From Ephemerocybe angulata (taxonomy: Eukaryota; Basidiomycota; Agaricomycetes; Agaricales; Psathyrellaceae), in NCBI GenBank assembly GCA_013368325.1, contig JAACJK010000114.1, forward strand, positions 310,001 to 374,000: a stretch of DNA of 64,000 bases, given 5' to 3'. Of the stretch, positions 45,197 to 56,610 are shown in pieces. The notes beneath the pieces are model-generated. The model searched no databases and was not told the origin of the DNA. It worked only from the letters and a program-made list of their open reading frames with translations. Numbering within the stretch: the first letter of the stretch is position 1; each line of letters begins with the position of its first letter. Made by a program: the position numbers and the translations under genes.

Positions 45197-45885
45197 ATGC
45201 CAGTGGAAGCAGGGCCAGGAGAGCAATTGCTGGAATCTGGGAGAACATACAAGTTCGCCAACGTGAAGACTGGATCAGCACTTACCATACACCCCACTAC
45301 GCTCAGAGGTGCGTACCAGAACGTCTGAGGATACTGGCCACTGGCCAGCTCTGTGTTGGACTGTTGCTGATCCGACGAATCCAATGGCACAGTCTTCGGC
45401 AATCACTATATAGGATCCCCACTCCAATTGGTCAGTACTGTTCATTCCTCACCATTCACCAGATGTGCAGCGTGCTCATAAACGTCCACCATCGTGTACC
45501 CAGTGGGAAGGATCCTCCAGAAATGGATTTTGGACCTTCAAGAACAACGAAACTGGGCTGTATCTCGGATTCGACGTTTGTGTCCCAGCCAACAACGGTA
45601 GGCACGTCGTCGCGACTGCCAATGCGTTTACCTGGGCGGTAATAAGTGAAGACGCCAAGAAAGGGTGGAAGAAGTGAGTAGCACTTTCTTAAAATCGACA
45701 TAAGTTGTGAAAGTCTGCGCATTTACAGGCTATCCGTCCCTTATACCAACCAATACCTCGATTTGGATGATCATGGGGGTTGGGCGAATGGTATCACGAT
45801 ACAATCGTATGCTAATCATACCAACCAATGCCAGAAATGGGTGATAGATTCAGGTGCGTGGCCTCAGGCTTTAATGGAGCAGTGA
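45197..45885 (+). CDS. Ricin-B-like (beta-trefoil) lectin domain protein
   Basis: The start MPVEAGPGEQLLESGRTYKF and the segment NVKTGSALTIHP match the first strand pair of fungal ricin-B-like lectins. After one or two introns (about 45291-45480, exact joints uncertain) comes QWEGSSRNGFWTFKNNETG and LYLGFDVCVPANNG, then FTWAVISEDAKKGWKK. A clean intron (GTGAGT..ACAG, 45674-45729) leads to YTNQYLDLDDHGGWANG, GITIQSYANHTNQCQKWVID and a TGA at 45883. Such small intracellular lectins bind glycans and are common in mushrooms, where some act in defence against nematodes or insects. No catalytic domain is attached and there is no signal peptide. The sugar-binding specificity cannot be told from sequence. 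Confidence 0.7.
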
Positions 45886-45899
45886 AAGTGAAAGGTAGT

Positions 45900-46597
45900 A
45901 TTCACATTGGGGCTTCAACGCTTGTAGACACAACATTTGAGCCATTCGCCATCCCGAGAGAGCTCTACAAGCTTCTAAATCCCACTACTAAAACGGTTGC
46001 CCATTTAGAGGAGCCTTCAAACGAAGGTAAATGTTTTCAGAGTCTCAGAGGGTCGTGTACGCTGACACATCCCCACAGTATCTAGCTTCAGATACAATGA
46101 AGGTAGAAATCAAAAGGTTTCGTTCAGTGCATCGACTTCACTGCTAGGTACTAATGTACAATTCAGTGGGAGGTTTTGCCCAGCGGCGGCGGGACATGGT
46201 TCATTAGAAACCATTATAACGGCCTGTACATGGGCATCAAGGGGACCATCGCAGAGAAGGGAACACAAGTCGTCGGGACAGAGGAACCATTCGCGTGGAA
46301 CATTGCTCCAAGGTACAAGGATGGGCGGCGAAAGCCAAATGGTGCCTTGTAAGGTCTCGCAAGTCTCCAATCGCGAAGAGGTGCTTACGCGGATGGTGAC
46401 AGAGTGTACGTGCCCAACACAGAGTTGGCCCTGAACATCGTAGCTGGGAGCTCAAGCCCCGGTGTCAAAATGCAGTTATGGACCAACCCCAATGACTGGC
46501 CTCAGTACTGGGCTTTCGAGAAAGGTGAGTAATGATCTTCCTGGGCGTTGTCTTGCACTTTGATACTCCTACTCATAATGCAGTCGCTCGCGCATGA
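45900..46597 (+). CDS. Second ricin-B-like lectin gene, partial or degenerate 5' end
   Basis: The conserved part begins at about 46155 with QWEVLPSGGGTWFIRNHYNG, then LYMGIKGTIAEKGTQVVGTE, EPFAWNIAPR, and after an intron in the 46350s-46400s VYVPNTELALNIVAG, SSSPGVKMQLWTNPNDWPQY and WAFEK. The last intron (GTGAGT..GCAG, 46525-46583) leads to a short end VARA and stop at 46595-46597. That final exon layout is typical of the family. The 5' half (45900-46150) does not give an unbroken start comparable to the first lectin, so the gene may be a decayed tandem duplicate or may have exons I could not place. Same strand as, and directly downstream of, the first lectin. Confidence 0.6.
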
Positions 46598-49500
46598 TAG
46601 TCGAATGCTTGACACAGTGTGAAGAGCACCTGCAAAGACTTGTCGAGTCGATTCGCCTGTCGGAGAGGGAGATGATTCGCGAGCAAGAGAGACCCACGAT
46701 TAGGAGATTTCCGAAGACATTCAACTCTCCGATCGTCATTCGAGCCCTGAATGTTACCTGCGGCAGAACCTATATGAGTTCCTCCTTTTGAATATCAATT
46801 TATTTGTGCCTGCTGAGTTCCCGAAGTGGTACGCACAGAAAGTCGACCTACTTCGGTTCGCCACGCCCAGGGGACGCTGGAGTGCACCGTATATCCACTG
46901 AGCACTCTGGTTGACATCCCTCGGCCTGTGAGTACCCTCGAAGTTGAAGAATGGGTCACCTTTCACTCCAATTCGTTCTTTTGGATTATCCCTCGCCATT
47001 CAGAGTATCGTCTATAATCACGCGATAGTGAGGGCTGGGAGCCTTTTCAAGTTATTTTGATTTCGGAATCCAATGCGACCATCTCGCAGGGTGGAAGTGA
47101 GAATGAGGAAATAAGTGCATAACGTAGATGAGAAACGCGAGTGAGAAAATGGAATGATACAAGGAATTTCTAGATGCGAGAGGAGAGGGAAAGCTCGTTC
47201 GAGCTGAAGGAAAGTGAAACCTGGACCGTGCATCAAGCAAGGGTTGAGGGTATAAGTGCGCCAAAAATAACAAGGTGGGGTGCGCGAAGGGAAGACGTGT
47301 GTTGGAGAGAGGGATTTGGGGCCGAGGCAGAGTGTGATGGACAGCGTTCAGACCCAGTCAGACCCCTGGTTCCCACCACCTGCAAGTGCCACCGTGTGGT
47401 TAGGGTCAGTCCTGACGTTCGCTCTGGCATCACCCTGTTCTTGACACCGTTTCACCACGACGAAGACTTCGCGCACGATTCCTGCCCCTGAGCAGCCTTT
47501 TCGACACCCGCCGCCCAGCAGCCCACCATCGCGGTGGCACTGCCCTACCCAGCCGAAACCGGAGTAACCTCGCCGGGCAGGTCAACAAGACCTGCTCTCG
47601 AGACGCTGCTGGCGGAGACTGAGACGATGAAGAGGGAAGTCAAGGCGTTGTGGGAGATGATGGAGCCGAGGCAGAAGGAATTGGAGGAGCCGAAGGGTGG
47701 GTTCGAGGACGACGACGACAATATGAGGACTGTCTCCGCGGTCGTCCCACTTCGAAGGTGAGAGTGCAGAGGTGGACTTGGAGAAGGAGACGTAGAATTG
47801 GGATCGGCGCGAGGCGGAGGCGGAGGAGGCGGTGCGCGAGTAGGGACAAGACCGACCCCGACGACCCCATTCCCTTGAACCCACCGCTACGCCATCATCA
47901 TCGTTGAACCTCCGTGCGCTGTCGCCATGCTCTCGCAGAGCACCACCGCCGTCACGACGGGGGGAATCCAGGAGCAGATCGACCAGCTCACGGCGCAGGT
48001 GAATAGTGTCGTTGCGCTGACGCGCACCCTTGAGGCGCAGTATACCGCCCCGCAGAGCACGATAGCGCGCTGGAGGAGAAGGTGGGTCAGAAGAGAGTGT
48101 GCCCTGGCTTGCGCCGGTACCCGAGCCTTCGTCGAATCGAAGGTGAGTGCTTTCGTTCACGGCACCATTCACTTGATACCGCGTTCACATCGCATACTAA
48201 TGGATTTTCATATCGCCTTCATTGTCGACTCCGACGCGCAAAGGGACGACATGACCTCTACGCGCCAAAGCCGTGGAGGGTACTCTACTGACTACTACAG
48301 CTCGATACGACCACAACGATTGGGCACGACGACTACGGGTGACGAGTGGGCGAGGAGATAAGACGGTGGGTGGGGGAGTGAGTTGGGGTAACGGCGATGA
48401 GTGGAGGGGCGTCGGATATTGCTAGGATGTAGAGCGATGGAGGATGGAGGGGACGTCTACGGCTACGACGACCCACTACGCGTAACGCACCAGCGGTGAG
48501 GGGATAGAGTTGGGTGGAGCGAGAGCATCGGGAGGATAAAATGTCGTGACCGGAGATAGCAGCGAGAGGATGGGGTGCCGACGGTTGACAGAAGGACGTG
48601 GGGTGGAAAGGTTGCTCGGTCTACGGTGCTTGGTAGTCGGGATGTGCGGCGTAGATGGCGAGAGTAGGTGGATGGACGGGCGAGTCTGGGAGGGGACACA
48701 TCGACGAGCAGGATGACTTCTTACCACGACGACGATGAATGGAGACAGCAGGCTCAGGACAGAGGTCGCATGAGCATAGTGAGGAGCGAGGGTGAAGAGA
48801 CGACGATGACGACGGAGACGGACCGTGTGGCGGGAGCGATTAAGACGGCATAACACTCGAGGTAAGCGCATTCCCCATGTTATAAACCCTTGTTACGTTG
48901 ATGATATTCGTCGAACGTGCATTCAAGGAAGTATCCTGAGTCTGTGGGCACGCCCGTCCGCGCCACCTGATCCTCTCGCTTCCTCTTCGCCGGTACGTCT
49001 TTCCCTCGCTCCTGTCTACTCTCGCTATCGTGTAGAGCTCGCTATCGCCGCTCGTTGTTGCGTCATCATACCCTCCCTAAATATGTGAGAGGGAGGAGGA
49101 ATGCATCGTCTTGAAGTACGGCGAAGGGTTGGTGGTGTATCTTGACAGGTCATGTATAATACTTCAAAGTTAATGCATTATTCAATATCCTGATGCCCAT
49201 AAGTCGCTTGTCAAGTTGTAATATGTCTCATCGCTCGCCGTTTATGTCTGCTGATGTATATCTACGTGAAGACCTTTAAGTTGAAGCAACGGCACCGGCA
49301 TTGTGCGAAAGGCTTGTACGGTGCAAGTACGGTGGGCGCACCCTATCGTCTGCCATGCCTTTGAAGTTCTCCGCCCAGTTTTCCATCGTAGAGCATATCC
49401 CAACTCAACTCTAGTCACCAGTGTATTGAGTATCATCCCAACCCAAAAACAAAGCTATTAAACACGAATCCCCACTGGTACACACTCCGAGGATTTGGGC

Positions 49501-49778
49501 GAAGTTGAATTCATTTCAATAAGATACTACGTGTACCCTTGGTAGCACTTTGATTCAACAAAAATGGAACTTGGGTAGGAGAGCAGGATCCTAGTGCAAT
49601 ACCCGGCGCCTCTGAGGACGCTAACCAATATGGCGACCTTGCGGCATAATGGCTAGTATTATGGGCGGGGCCTTGGTGGAACGATAAGGATGCATCTATT
49701 TCTTTTTATATGCTCGTCGTACTGTATCTGGAATCAGTGAAAAGTCCTCTGGAACATGTGACAGTTTTTGTAGCTTAC
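46598..49778. other. Stretch without a confident gene
   Basis: Some + strand frames look like short coiled-coil pieces (47534-47761 with KREVKALWEMM; 47927-48361 with QEQIDQLTAQVNSVVALTRTL), which might be remnants of one Glu/Gln-rich gene, but no consistent exon model emerges. The 47600-48850 part is repetitive and low in complexity on both strands. The rest shows nothing recognisable. Confidence 0.35.
49286..49428 (+). repeat. 143-bp direct repeat, copy 1
   Basis: More than 90% similar by eye to 50351-50494, same orientation, both starting GCAACGGCACCGGCATTGTG. It straddles, with its partner, the small secreted-protein gene. Confidence 0.85.
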
Positions 49779-50109
49779 AGCGTCATAGTTGGGGAAGGTC
49801 TGCTTGCATATGTCGCAATATTTTTCATGTTTAAGTCCTTTAAGTTCCCGGCGATCCAGTCGCCCGGATAATTCTTCAACCAGCTCCCGGGTACTGAAAG
49901 CATCCAGTATCTCCCGCTGCCCGAGGAAGTATTCTATGTTGCGTGCCTCGAGATCCTGTTCATTCAGATGGGGCGTTTGATATGAGGTTAATACCATTCC
50001 TCCACGAGCATCGTATATAGAAACGACATACGTTGTTGGAGTGGGCATTGGACAGTGAGGCTAAGAGCCCTACCATGAGGGCAGTAGGGGTAAAGAGCAA
50101 GAAACGCAT
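49779..50109 (-). CDS. Small secreted protein
   Basis: On the complement, exon 1 (50032-50109) encodes a classic signal peptide (MRFLLFTPTALMVGLLASLS, cleavage probably after NAHS). Exon 2 (49779-49955) continues in phase through an intron with GTATGT..ACAG ends. The mature part is short and charged: EYFLGQREILDAF, STRELVEELSGRLDRRELKG, then CDICKQTFPNYDA with a CxxC pair. An STREL..EL..RL.RR motif followed by a CxxC pair is one I associate with uncharacterised secreted proteins of Agaricomycetes. The 3' end is uncertain: either the frame runs on to a stop at 49734, or a GTAAGC donor at 49778 leads to a short last exon. It may be an effector-like or cell-surface protein; that is inference. 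Confidence 0.6.
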
Positions 50110-50246
50110 TCTACTGATGTACCGGTTTGGGTAGATGGAACCACCGGGATATCTGTGAATATGAGTTACCTTTGCTCCTGCCTGAGCCATTCTTATACCA
50201 AAACTTATGTTATTTTACGAGAGGTATGTAATTGGTCAACTGGCTC

Positions 50247-50686
50247 GGCCATAATCAAGGGGGTCTCAACCGAGCAGCCCGAGCTACCGCACCTGCCCAG
50301 GGACCCGGAAAAGTCACAATCGGGGTCCTTCACCACATTTGAAAATGCATGCAACGGCACCGGCATTGTGCGAAAGGCTTGTACGGTGCAAGTACGGTGG
50401 GCGCACCATGTCGTGTGCCATGCCTTTGAAGTTCTCCGCCCAGTTATCCATCGTAAAGCATATCTCAACTCAACTCTAGTCACCGGTGTATTGACGAACC
50501 CGAAAGGGATACCTGACATACAAATATCAGTAATACTACAAGCTGATTCACTGCCTCTACACTTAGGCGCCCTTCTTGCCGAAATTTATTTGGCTGAGTA
50601 AGCGTGGCCCCCACACTGTTGATAGCACCGTGGCGGGTGAGGTCGCCATACTCGGGCTGCTCGGCTGAAACCCCCTTGGCCATAAT
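50247..50686. repeat. Inverted repeat with ~36-base arms
   Basis: Arms at 50247-50284 and 50651-50686 share an (AAGGGGGT)..CCGAGCAGCCCGAG core in opposite orientation, with ~365 bases between. The second copy of the 143-bp direct repeat lies inside. It could be a non-autonomous element with eroded ends. Confidence 0.6.
50351..50494 (+). repeat. 143-bp direct repeat, copy 2
   Basis: See 49286-49428. A handful of substitutions separate the two. Confidence 0.85.
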
Positions 50687-53425
50687 ACTTACCGTGTGCT
50701 CCTTTGCGAGCCGCATGGATACGTTGAGTGTGATAGGCGGGTGTTTGGTCCCCGTCATACCCTAGTTGCTGCTGCGTAGTCACGTAAGCAAATCAGTACG
50801 TCGGATTGTGGCTAAGTAGTACGCGGTAGGGCAAAAATTTGACCCTTTATCAGACTAATGGTGTTCACCTCTTGACCCAGTATCAACACCTTTGTTTCTA
50901 TCTTTGTTTCTATCGTTTGTTTATTGAGGTACGTACTGTACATAATCTTTTCGTGCCTCGTTGTATTGAACGCCCCTGTTCACCTTCCCTTCCATCCTGG
51001 GAGTTGATTCCCACCCTTCAAACCCTATGGGGCTCTACATTGGGCCTCCCCGTCCAGGAGAGGCGGGCGTTTCATCCCCATGGCAGTCTGATGTGACCGT
51101 GACGGTACTTTTTTCCAAAGCGAAACTTACTGATCGTACGAGCACTCGTATCAGTAGGCCAGATAGATACTAGTAGTAAACCGGAAGTTACTTCGTGGAA
51201 ATCCGAAAATGGCGAGCCGTGAACCCCGTAAGTTGTATTTAAAGTTCGTGTGGCATGGGGTACGCTCCCGGCTCCGATAAGTCAAAACATAATGTTTGGC
51301 GGATGCTAGCCCTTCGGTCATCTTCAACCACCTGTAGAGAGGATGTTTGCGTCCTCGATAACCCCGTCGTACCTTGACCTTCCCACTGCGCAGGATTCGT
51401 AATAGATACGAATTTGTTCACGCTGTCAGCACTGAGCAGCAAGCTAGAGTCTCAAGGCTCATCATCCCCAGTGAGAATTGGAATCTCGTGGGAGCATCCC
51501 AGAGTATCTCATTTCACAAAACTCGAGTGCCACTACCCCCACAGTATCCTGGAAACGCCTTTTAGAAAAGTTGGTATATCTTCTCTACTAAATATATCCA
51601 ACTCGCACAACTTAATAATGCATTCTTGCCTACAGTTGGGCAGAAAACAGCTTGTAGATTGTACGCAACCACTACGTAGACCCCTCTGTTCTGTAAATTT
51701 ACTTGGCTTGTCGCCTGCATTTTTCTATTTATTTTCGATCCGGTAAACACACGAGCACGGACGCGTCAATTTCCCCAGGTCTTCCTTCTCCTGACCACCA
51801 CCACCGCCGCCATCGAGGCCCGAATCCGGGCCTCCTACACGACCTCGCTGAACTGTCACAGCCCTGGGACTCGCTCGTCAGCTTCCTGTTAATGATCTCC
51901 ACAGTAGGAGGCGGTTGGCCTGTGGCGGGTTGGATTTGAAGTCGAGTGACGATGGTATGTCTGAGGTTGCTGAGGTTGGATGACTCTCGTCTGATGCCCT
52001 TCAACCCCGCCGCTCGGAGTCGTGCCTCCCCGAACCATGCGAACCCATTCCGGGAGTCTGATGGCTCACGAGCCCCTTATCTCTGTTCCAGCTCCCCTGG
52101 CTGCTGTTGGGCGGGGCGAGCGATGCAACGGTGCGTAACTGACTGGACTCCGAAGATGGTGACTGATTGGCACGTCTGGATCCCCGTCCACGCTCAGCCT
52201 TAGCAATTCAGCTTCATCCCCCATGCACCTTATCCACGCAAAGTCGCCCAGCCCTTCGCGGGCGGCAGTCTCGCTCAGTCATTTTACCCTCGGCCGTCTT
52301 TGGCTTTCCGGTAAGTGTTTGCGCTCGACTCTGTCGCTCGCACTTGCTCACTCATTTCATTAGGGAGCCCTGACGTGAAGCTCCAGACACGATGGCACCC
52401 GGCTTTTATTGTGTTTATTGAGGGGTATCTTAGGTTTTGGAAGGGGCATAGGAGGGGCATGGAAATGGTGAGCTTGTGAGTCGGTTTTACTGGGTCGTTG
52501 GAAGATGATCGATGATCCCGCTGTATACATGTAGTATATACGATACTGAATAAATATGAATTCATTACTACATTTTCTGTTCTGTGTTGCCGGATACTCT
52601 GAGAGAGCCAGAGAGGCAAAAAAGTGCCACATTTGCCTCCCGGAGTATCCTCACGTCAACTTATTATACATGTACTGAGAGATACTCTAAGATACTCCCA
52701 GGAGACTCCGATTCTGACTGGGCATCATCCTAGTACTGTACATAGTTGCAGTGGTATAGGACAAATATTTATCTATGGCAGTTGCATGTATATACCTCCC
52801 AAGTCTATGGTAATAAATTGCGTTCCTGCACTCCCAACCGACCTGCCACACTGAATTTAGACGGTCCATCGGCCAACGCTAAACTTCCTGAGGCGGTTGG
52901 GCGCGGAGAAATTAGAGTGACTGATCTGGGAAGGCGGACTTACGAACCAACTGATGTGAGGGGCCAGTCTTGTATTGCAGCTAACTGCGAAACAATAGAC
53001 CCGTTTTACATGAAATACAGGATTTGATATTTGTTTAGTTTTGGGGCCAGGTGGGGTGGCCAAACATCGGAGATACCCTCTTCGGGGAAGGCGGCGGGCT
53101 CTGTATTTGCGGCCCCACCACAGAATGTAGCGGGATTTCGCTCGTGCATGGAGTGGAGTAGTCGGTAGTGTGACGCGTAGTAACGCGGCACACGGGATGT
53201 TCGAGTACGAGAGGAGAGAACGGTTCAAAGCTATCTCGATTGACTACCTACGTAGAGCTACATATTTATACCTACTGTAACTACCTATGATATAATACTA
53301 TATAGTTGATACGAGTGGCTTGATGAGCACAGCCGCTCGAACATAGAAGTCTCTAGAACGAAGTCAGTACCAGATAAGATAAGATAGATGAACGCCCTCC
53401 TCGACGACTGGGTAAGGCGTCGACA
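50687..53425. other. Stretch without a supportable gene
   Basis: Several short frames on both strands, none with a consistent exon model or recognised motif. A small AT-rich region lies at 53220-53310. Confidence 0.4.
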
Positions 53426-53875
53426 TCAATCGGTCTCCATAGCGGGACCACCAGCAGGAACAGGTCCCGGAACTTCCTTCGCGGCGCCAGGGTTAGGAGT
53501 CTCCGACTGAGGAGTGGACTGAGCGGGTTTCGCGGCAGTAGGTCCGTCGCCGAGGTTAAGATTGGCAAGGTTTGCGGCGGCGTCGATGACTGCTGGGTTG
53601 TCGGCCTTGAAGGCGAAGGGACTGGCGAAGTTGGAGTTCTCGCCGGGGTTGTTGAAGACGCGAGTTCGGTTGCCATAGCGAACTCGATGCTGAGCAGCGG
53701 CGGCAGCTGTGTAGGGATTATTCCCAGAGGGTCCTCCACCGAATCCAGATCCACGGTGATGCTTCTTCTTCTTGGGTCGGGGTTTGCCGCGGGTACGAAC
53801 GACCGAGTCGACCATGCGCGACATGCTCTGAAGGAGCGAAGCGTTGGTGCGAGCCATCTTGCGTTGCTCGCTCAT
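53426..53875 (-). CDS. Hypothetical basic protein next to the LINE poly(A)
   Basis: A 149-codon frame starting MSEQRKMARTNASLLQSM, with a Lys/Arg-rich and Gly-rich patch (RTRGKPRPKKKKHHRGSG, GFGGGPSG), an Ala/Asn-rich middle (NPAVIDAAANLANLNLGDG) and a Pro-rich tail. I recognise no family. Its ATG starts one base after the poly(A) tract of the retrotransposon at 53877, so its own promoter and any upstream exons have been displaced. It may be the 3' part of a longer gene whose upstream part lies beyond the LINE, or a piece of another mobile element. Confidence 0.4.
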   Translation of the reverse strand: MSEQRKMARTNASLLQSMSRMVDSVVRTRGKPRPKKKKHHRGSGFGGGPSGNNPYTAAAAAQHRVRYGNRTRVFNNPGENSNFASPFAFKADNPAVIDAAANLANLNLGDGPTAAKPAQSTPQSETPNPGAAKEVPGPVPAGGPAMETD

Positions 53876-53914
53876 GTTTTTTTTTTTTTTTTTCTTTTTT
53901 TTTTTTTTTTTAAT

Positions 53915-56610
53915 CTATTTAGAGCGACCGTAAGGTGCTAAGACGGATAGGACGAGGTTTGGTGATACACCTCTCAATTCGAAGCGGTGTTGTTCGTAGC
54001 GCGGGCAGCTGGTGATGATGTGCTCGCGTGTCTCGATGGTTTGGTCGTCGCACGGACAGCTGTGTGGGGGTTCGAACGAGAAGCGTCGACGGAATTCCCC
54101 GGTGTAGGCGTGGCCGGTGCGCGCTTGCACGACCCGACCGTATAATTCGCGCCTGCTCGCCAGTCGGCGAGCGTGTTTCGTGGGTTTGAGGCTGGGTGGA
54201 ATACGGTCGGAGATTGCAAACCAGCCCTCCTTCGGGTTCCTCTTCCATTCCTTGGTCCACTCCTTTAGAGCTGTGATCTTCGATCTGCGGATAGCATTGG
54301 TTCTGGTCGTGCCGACAGGGGAGGTACGAGAGAGGTCCGTTGCCCGTTTAGCTAAGCGGTCAGCGCGTTCGTTGCCTGGTATTCCGGAGTGGCCTGGGCA
54401 CCACTTGACTGAGATGGTGTTATTGGGGTTGGAGTCGAGGAACGTGCAGGCGAGCTGATGGAAGGTGTGTGCGTATTGTTGTCCGCCTGTTGGTTTGGGG
54501 TCGGCGATGGATGAGATGGCGGCGGAGTTGTCTGCGTAGAAGTGGAGGTGAGAGATGTTGGTAGTTCTGGCGTAGCCCGTTGCGAGGCGGATGCCCATTG
54601 CTAGCGCAGCCATCTCGCCGTCGTAAACCTCCGCGTGGCCGCCCAGTCCCATGATCTTCCTTGCAACCTCGCGCCCCCGATGGTATACGACTGCCAATGC
54701 ACCGACTCGATTGAATCCGGATTTCCGGACGAGGGATCCGTCCGTGTATATGTAAGGCTGAGCACGAGTGCACCCGTGGGTTTACCCGGATCCACCGGCG
54801 GGTACCCATGACAAAAATTTTAATACCCAGACTCAGACGGGTATCTCCCACGGATCACCCGCGACCTGCGGATCCAGGTCACAGCAGGTATTCCCACGAG
54901 TTTACCTGCAAGTACCCATGGCATTTTGCCTATAGCTTATCCTGAGTGTAGACATACTGGGTATATTGCTTATTTACTATACTTTAACTATGTTTCTTTA
55001 GACAATAGGAACATAATTGTCACACAGATACTAAATACTGATAAATTATAGAGATCATAGACAAAACCAGCCTTACCCACATTTCAAATCCAATACCCGG
55101 ACCCGTATGGGTATTTTCCCACGGGTGACCCGAGCTCACGGGTCCGGGTTTTGGCGGGTTTCCCACGGTTCAAGTCACGGGTACCCACCGGTAACCCGGA
55201 CTCGTGCTCAGCCTTATGTATATGACAAGGTGGGTGGTGTCGGTGTAGATCCCCCTGACCTCCTGGATATGAGAGTCCGCAACCTTCTTCTTCTCCATCT
55301 CGCCCTTCGTCTTTGAAGCCGGCGAAATCTGTAGTCTACGTTGGAAGGAAGATTGTAATCTGCGCCATGGAGGCAAAAGAAACGGGTCAATATGTTCGTG
55401 TCTATAATCTGTAAACTTAGCTAATGATAGAAGGGTGGTCGAAGAGTCCTTTTTCTGTTTCCTTTTTGATCGAGAGGAGGTGGATGGTGACTGTGGAAGC
55501 GGTGGTGTGAATTGAGGGTGTTGGTTTCGATGCCATTCCAACCCAAGACGCTGGATGATTGGGCTTGAGGCGGATAGCTTATTGAAGCGAATTGCGCATC
55601 GCCGGGATAGGAGGTGTACTTGCAGAGGTACTGGGGGAATGGAGGCTTCGAGTTCGAGGGCTTTGATGGGTGTGGTCCTGAAGGCGGCGCAGATGAGGTG
55701 GAGTGCTCTATTTTGCACCTTCTCCAGAGGGTTTCGTTGGTACTTGGTGTTGTTCCACCATACCGGTGCGGCATAGAGAATCTTCGGTGTGACGCATGAT
55801 AGGTAGAGTCTGCGGAGATGGATGTGGCTGAGCCCACGGATTGTGTTGGCGAGCATTAAGAGTCCGCTCACGGCATTCTCGCCTCGAGCTGCGGTGATCT
55901 TGACATGTTCTTCGAAGCGGAGCCGCCGGTCGAAGTAGACACCTAGCCATCGCACCGTGGATGTGGCTACGATAGCTTGGTGAGGGTTGTCACAGAGGTG
56001 TATTGGGGGTGATGTTGGTGCGTTCTTGAACGAGGTTTGCAGTAATGCATGAGCTCACCTTTCACGGGGTCTGCTGCCAGGCCGGCTGTCCTTAGCCAGT
56101 CATGGACCCGTTTATAGGCGTGCTCAAGGAGGGTTGTGTTGACGTCGAGGGAGGGGGAGGATACATAGAGGTTGCCGTCGTCCACATACATCATGAGGTG
56201 CACGTCTGTTGGGAAGTCCGGGTGCCGAGTGATGCCAGGGTCGATGATTCTGCTGAATATTTCGAGTAGCTCCGCCGTGTAAAATGCGGCGAGGATAGGC
56301 GAGATAGGTGAGCCTTGGGGGATTCCGTTCTCGACGGGCTTCATCTCTCCTACCATACCGTCGATGCAAACGGCGGCTTCCCGGTTGCTGAGGAAGCTCG
56401 CCGTCCACTTAATGTACGGTAGGGGGAGTTGCTTCCTGCGTAGTTCGCAGAGGAGTCTTTTGTGGTTGACAAAGTCGAAGTAGCCCTTAATGTCGAACAT
56501 GAGGGCTGAGGTGGCATATCCGTGGTTCCACGCGCTCTGGATGTCGTTTACAAACGCTAATAGCGCGTCTGTAGTTGATGAGCTCGAGCGGCCCCCGAGG
56601 TAGAAGATGC
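53915..56610 (-). pseudogene. LINE ORF2 remnant: reverse transcriptase and RNase H
   Basis: Blocks in order on the complement: a GGRSSSSTTDALLAF-like start, MFDIKGYFDFVNHKRLL, GIPQGSPISPILAAFY, MMYVDDGNLYV with the YVDD catalytic pair, a frame change near 56030, TVRWLGVYFDRRLRFEEHV, LYLSCVTPKILYAAPVWW, then RNase H with VIYTDGS (split by the MITE), YDGEMAALAMGIR with the catalytic Glu, HFYADNSAAISSI and KWCPGHSGIPGNERADRLA. It ends with a CPCDDQTIETREHIITSCPRY zinc-type tail. This layout (RT, RNase H, C-terminal Cys/His) fits the I/Tad1-like LINEs of fungi. Endonuclease and ORF1 are missing. It cannot be active. Confidence 0.9.
54753..55216. mobile_element. hAT-type MITE, family 1, copy 2
   Basis: Same ends (TAAGGCTGAGCACGAGT) and interior as 24033-24507. 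The 8-bp target duplication TGTATATG lies at 54745-54752 and 55217-55224. It sits in the YTDGS codons of the LINE RNase H domain. Confidence 0.95.

Noticed and set aside
47582..48172. Overlapping long frames on both strands at 47.5-48.9 kb
   Set aside because: Low-complexity Arg/Ser/Asp-rich sequence keeps several frames open; no exon model or homology supports either strand.
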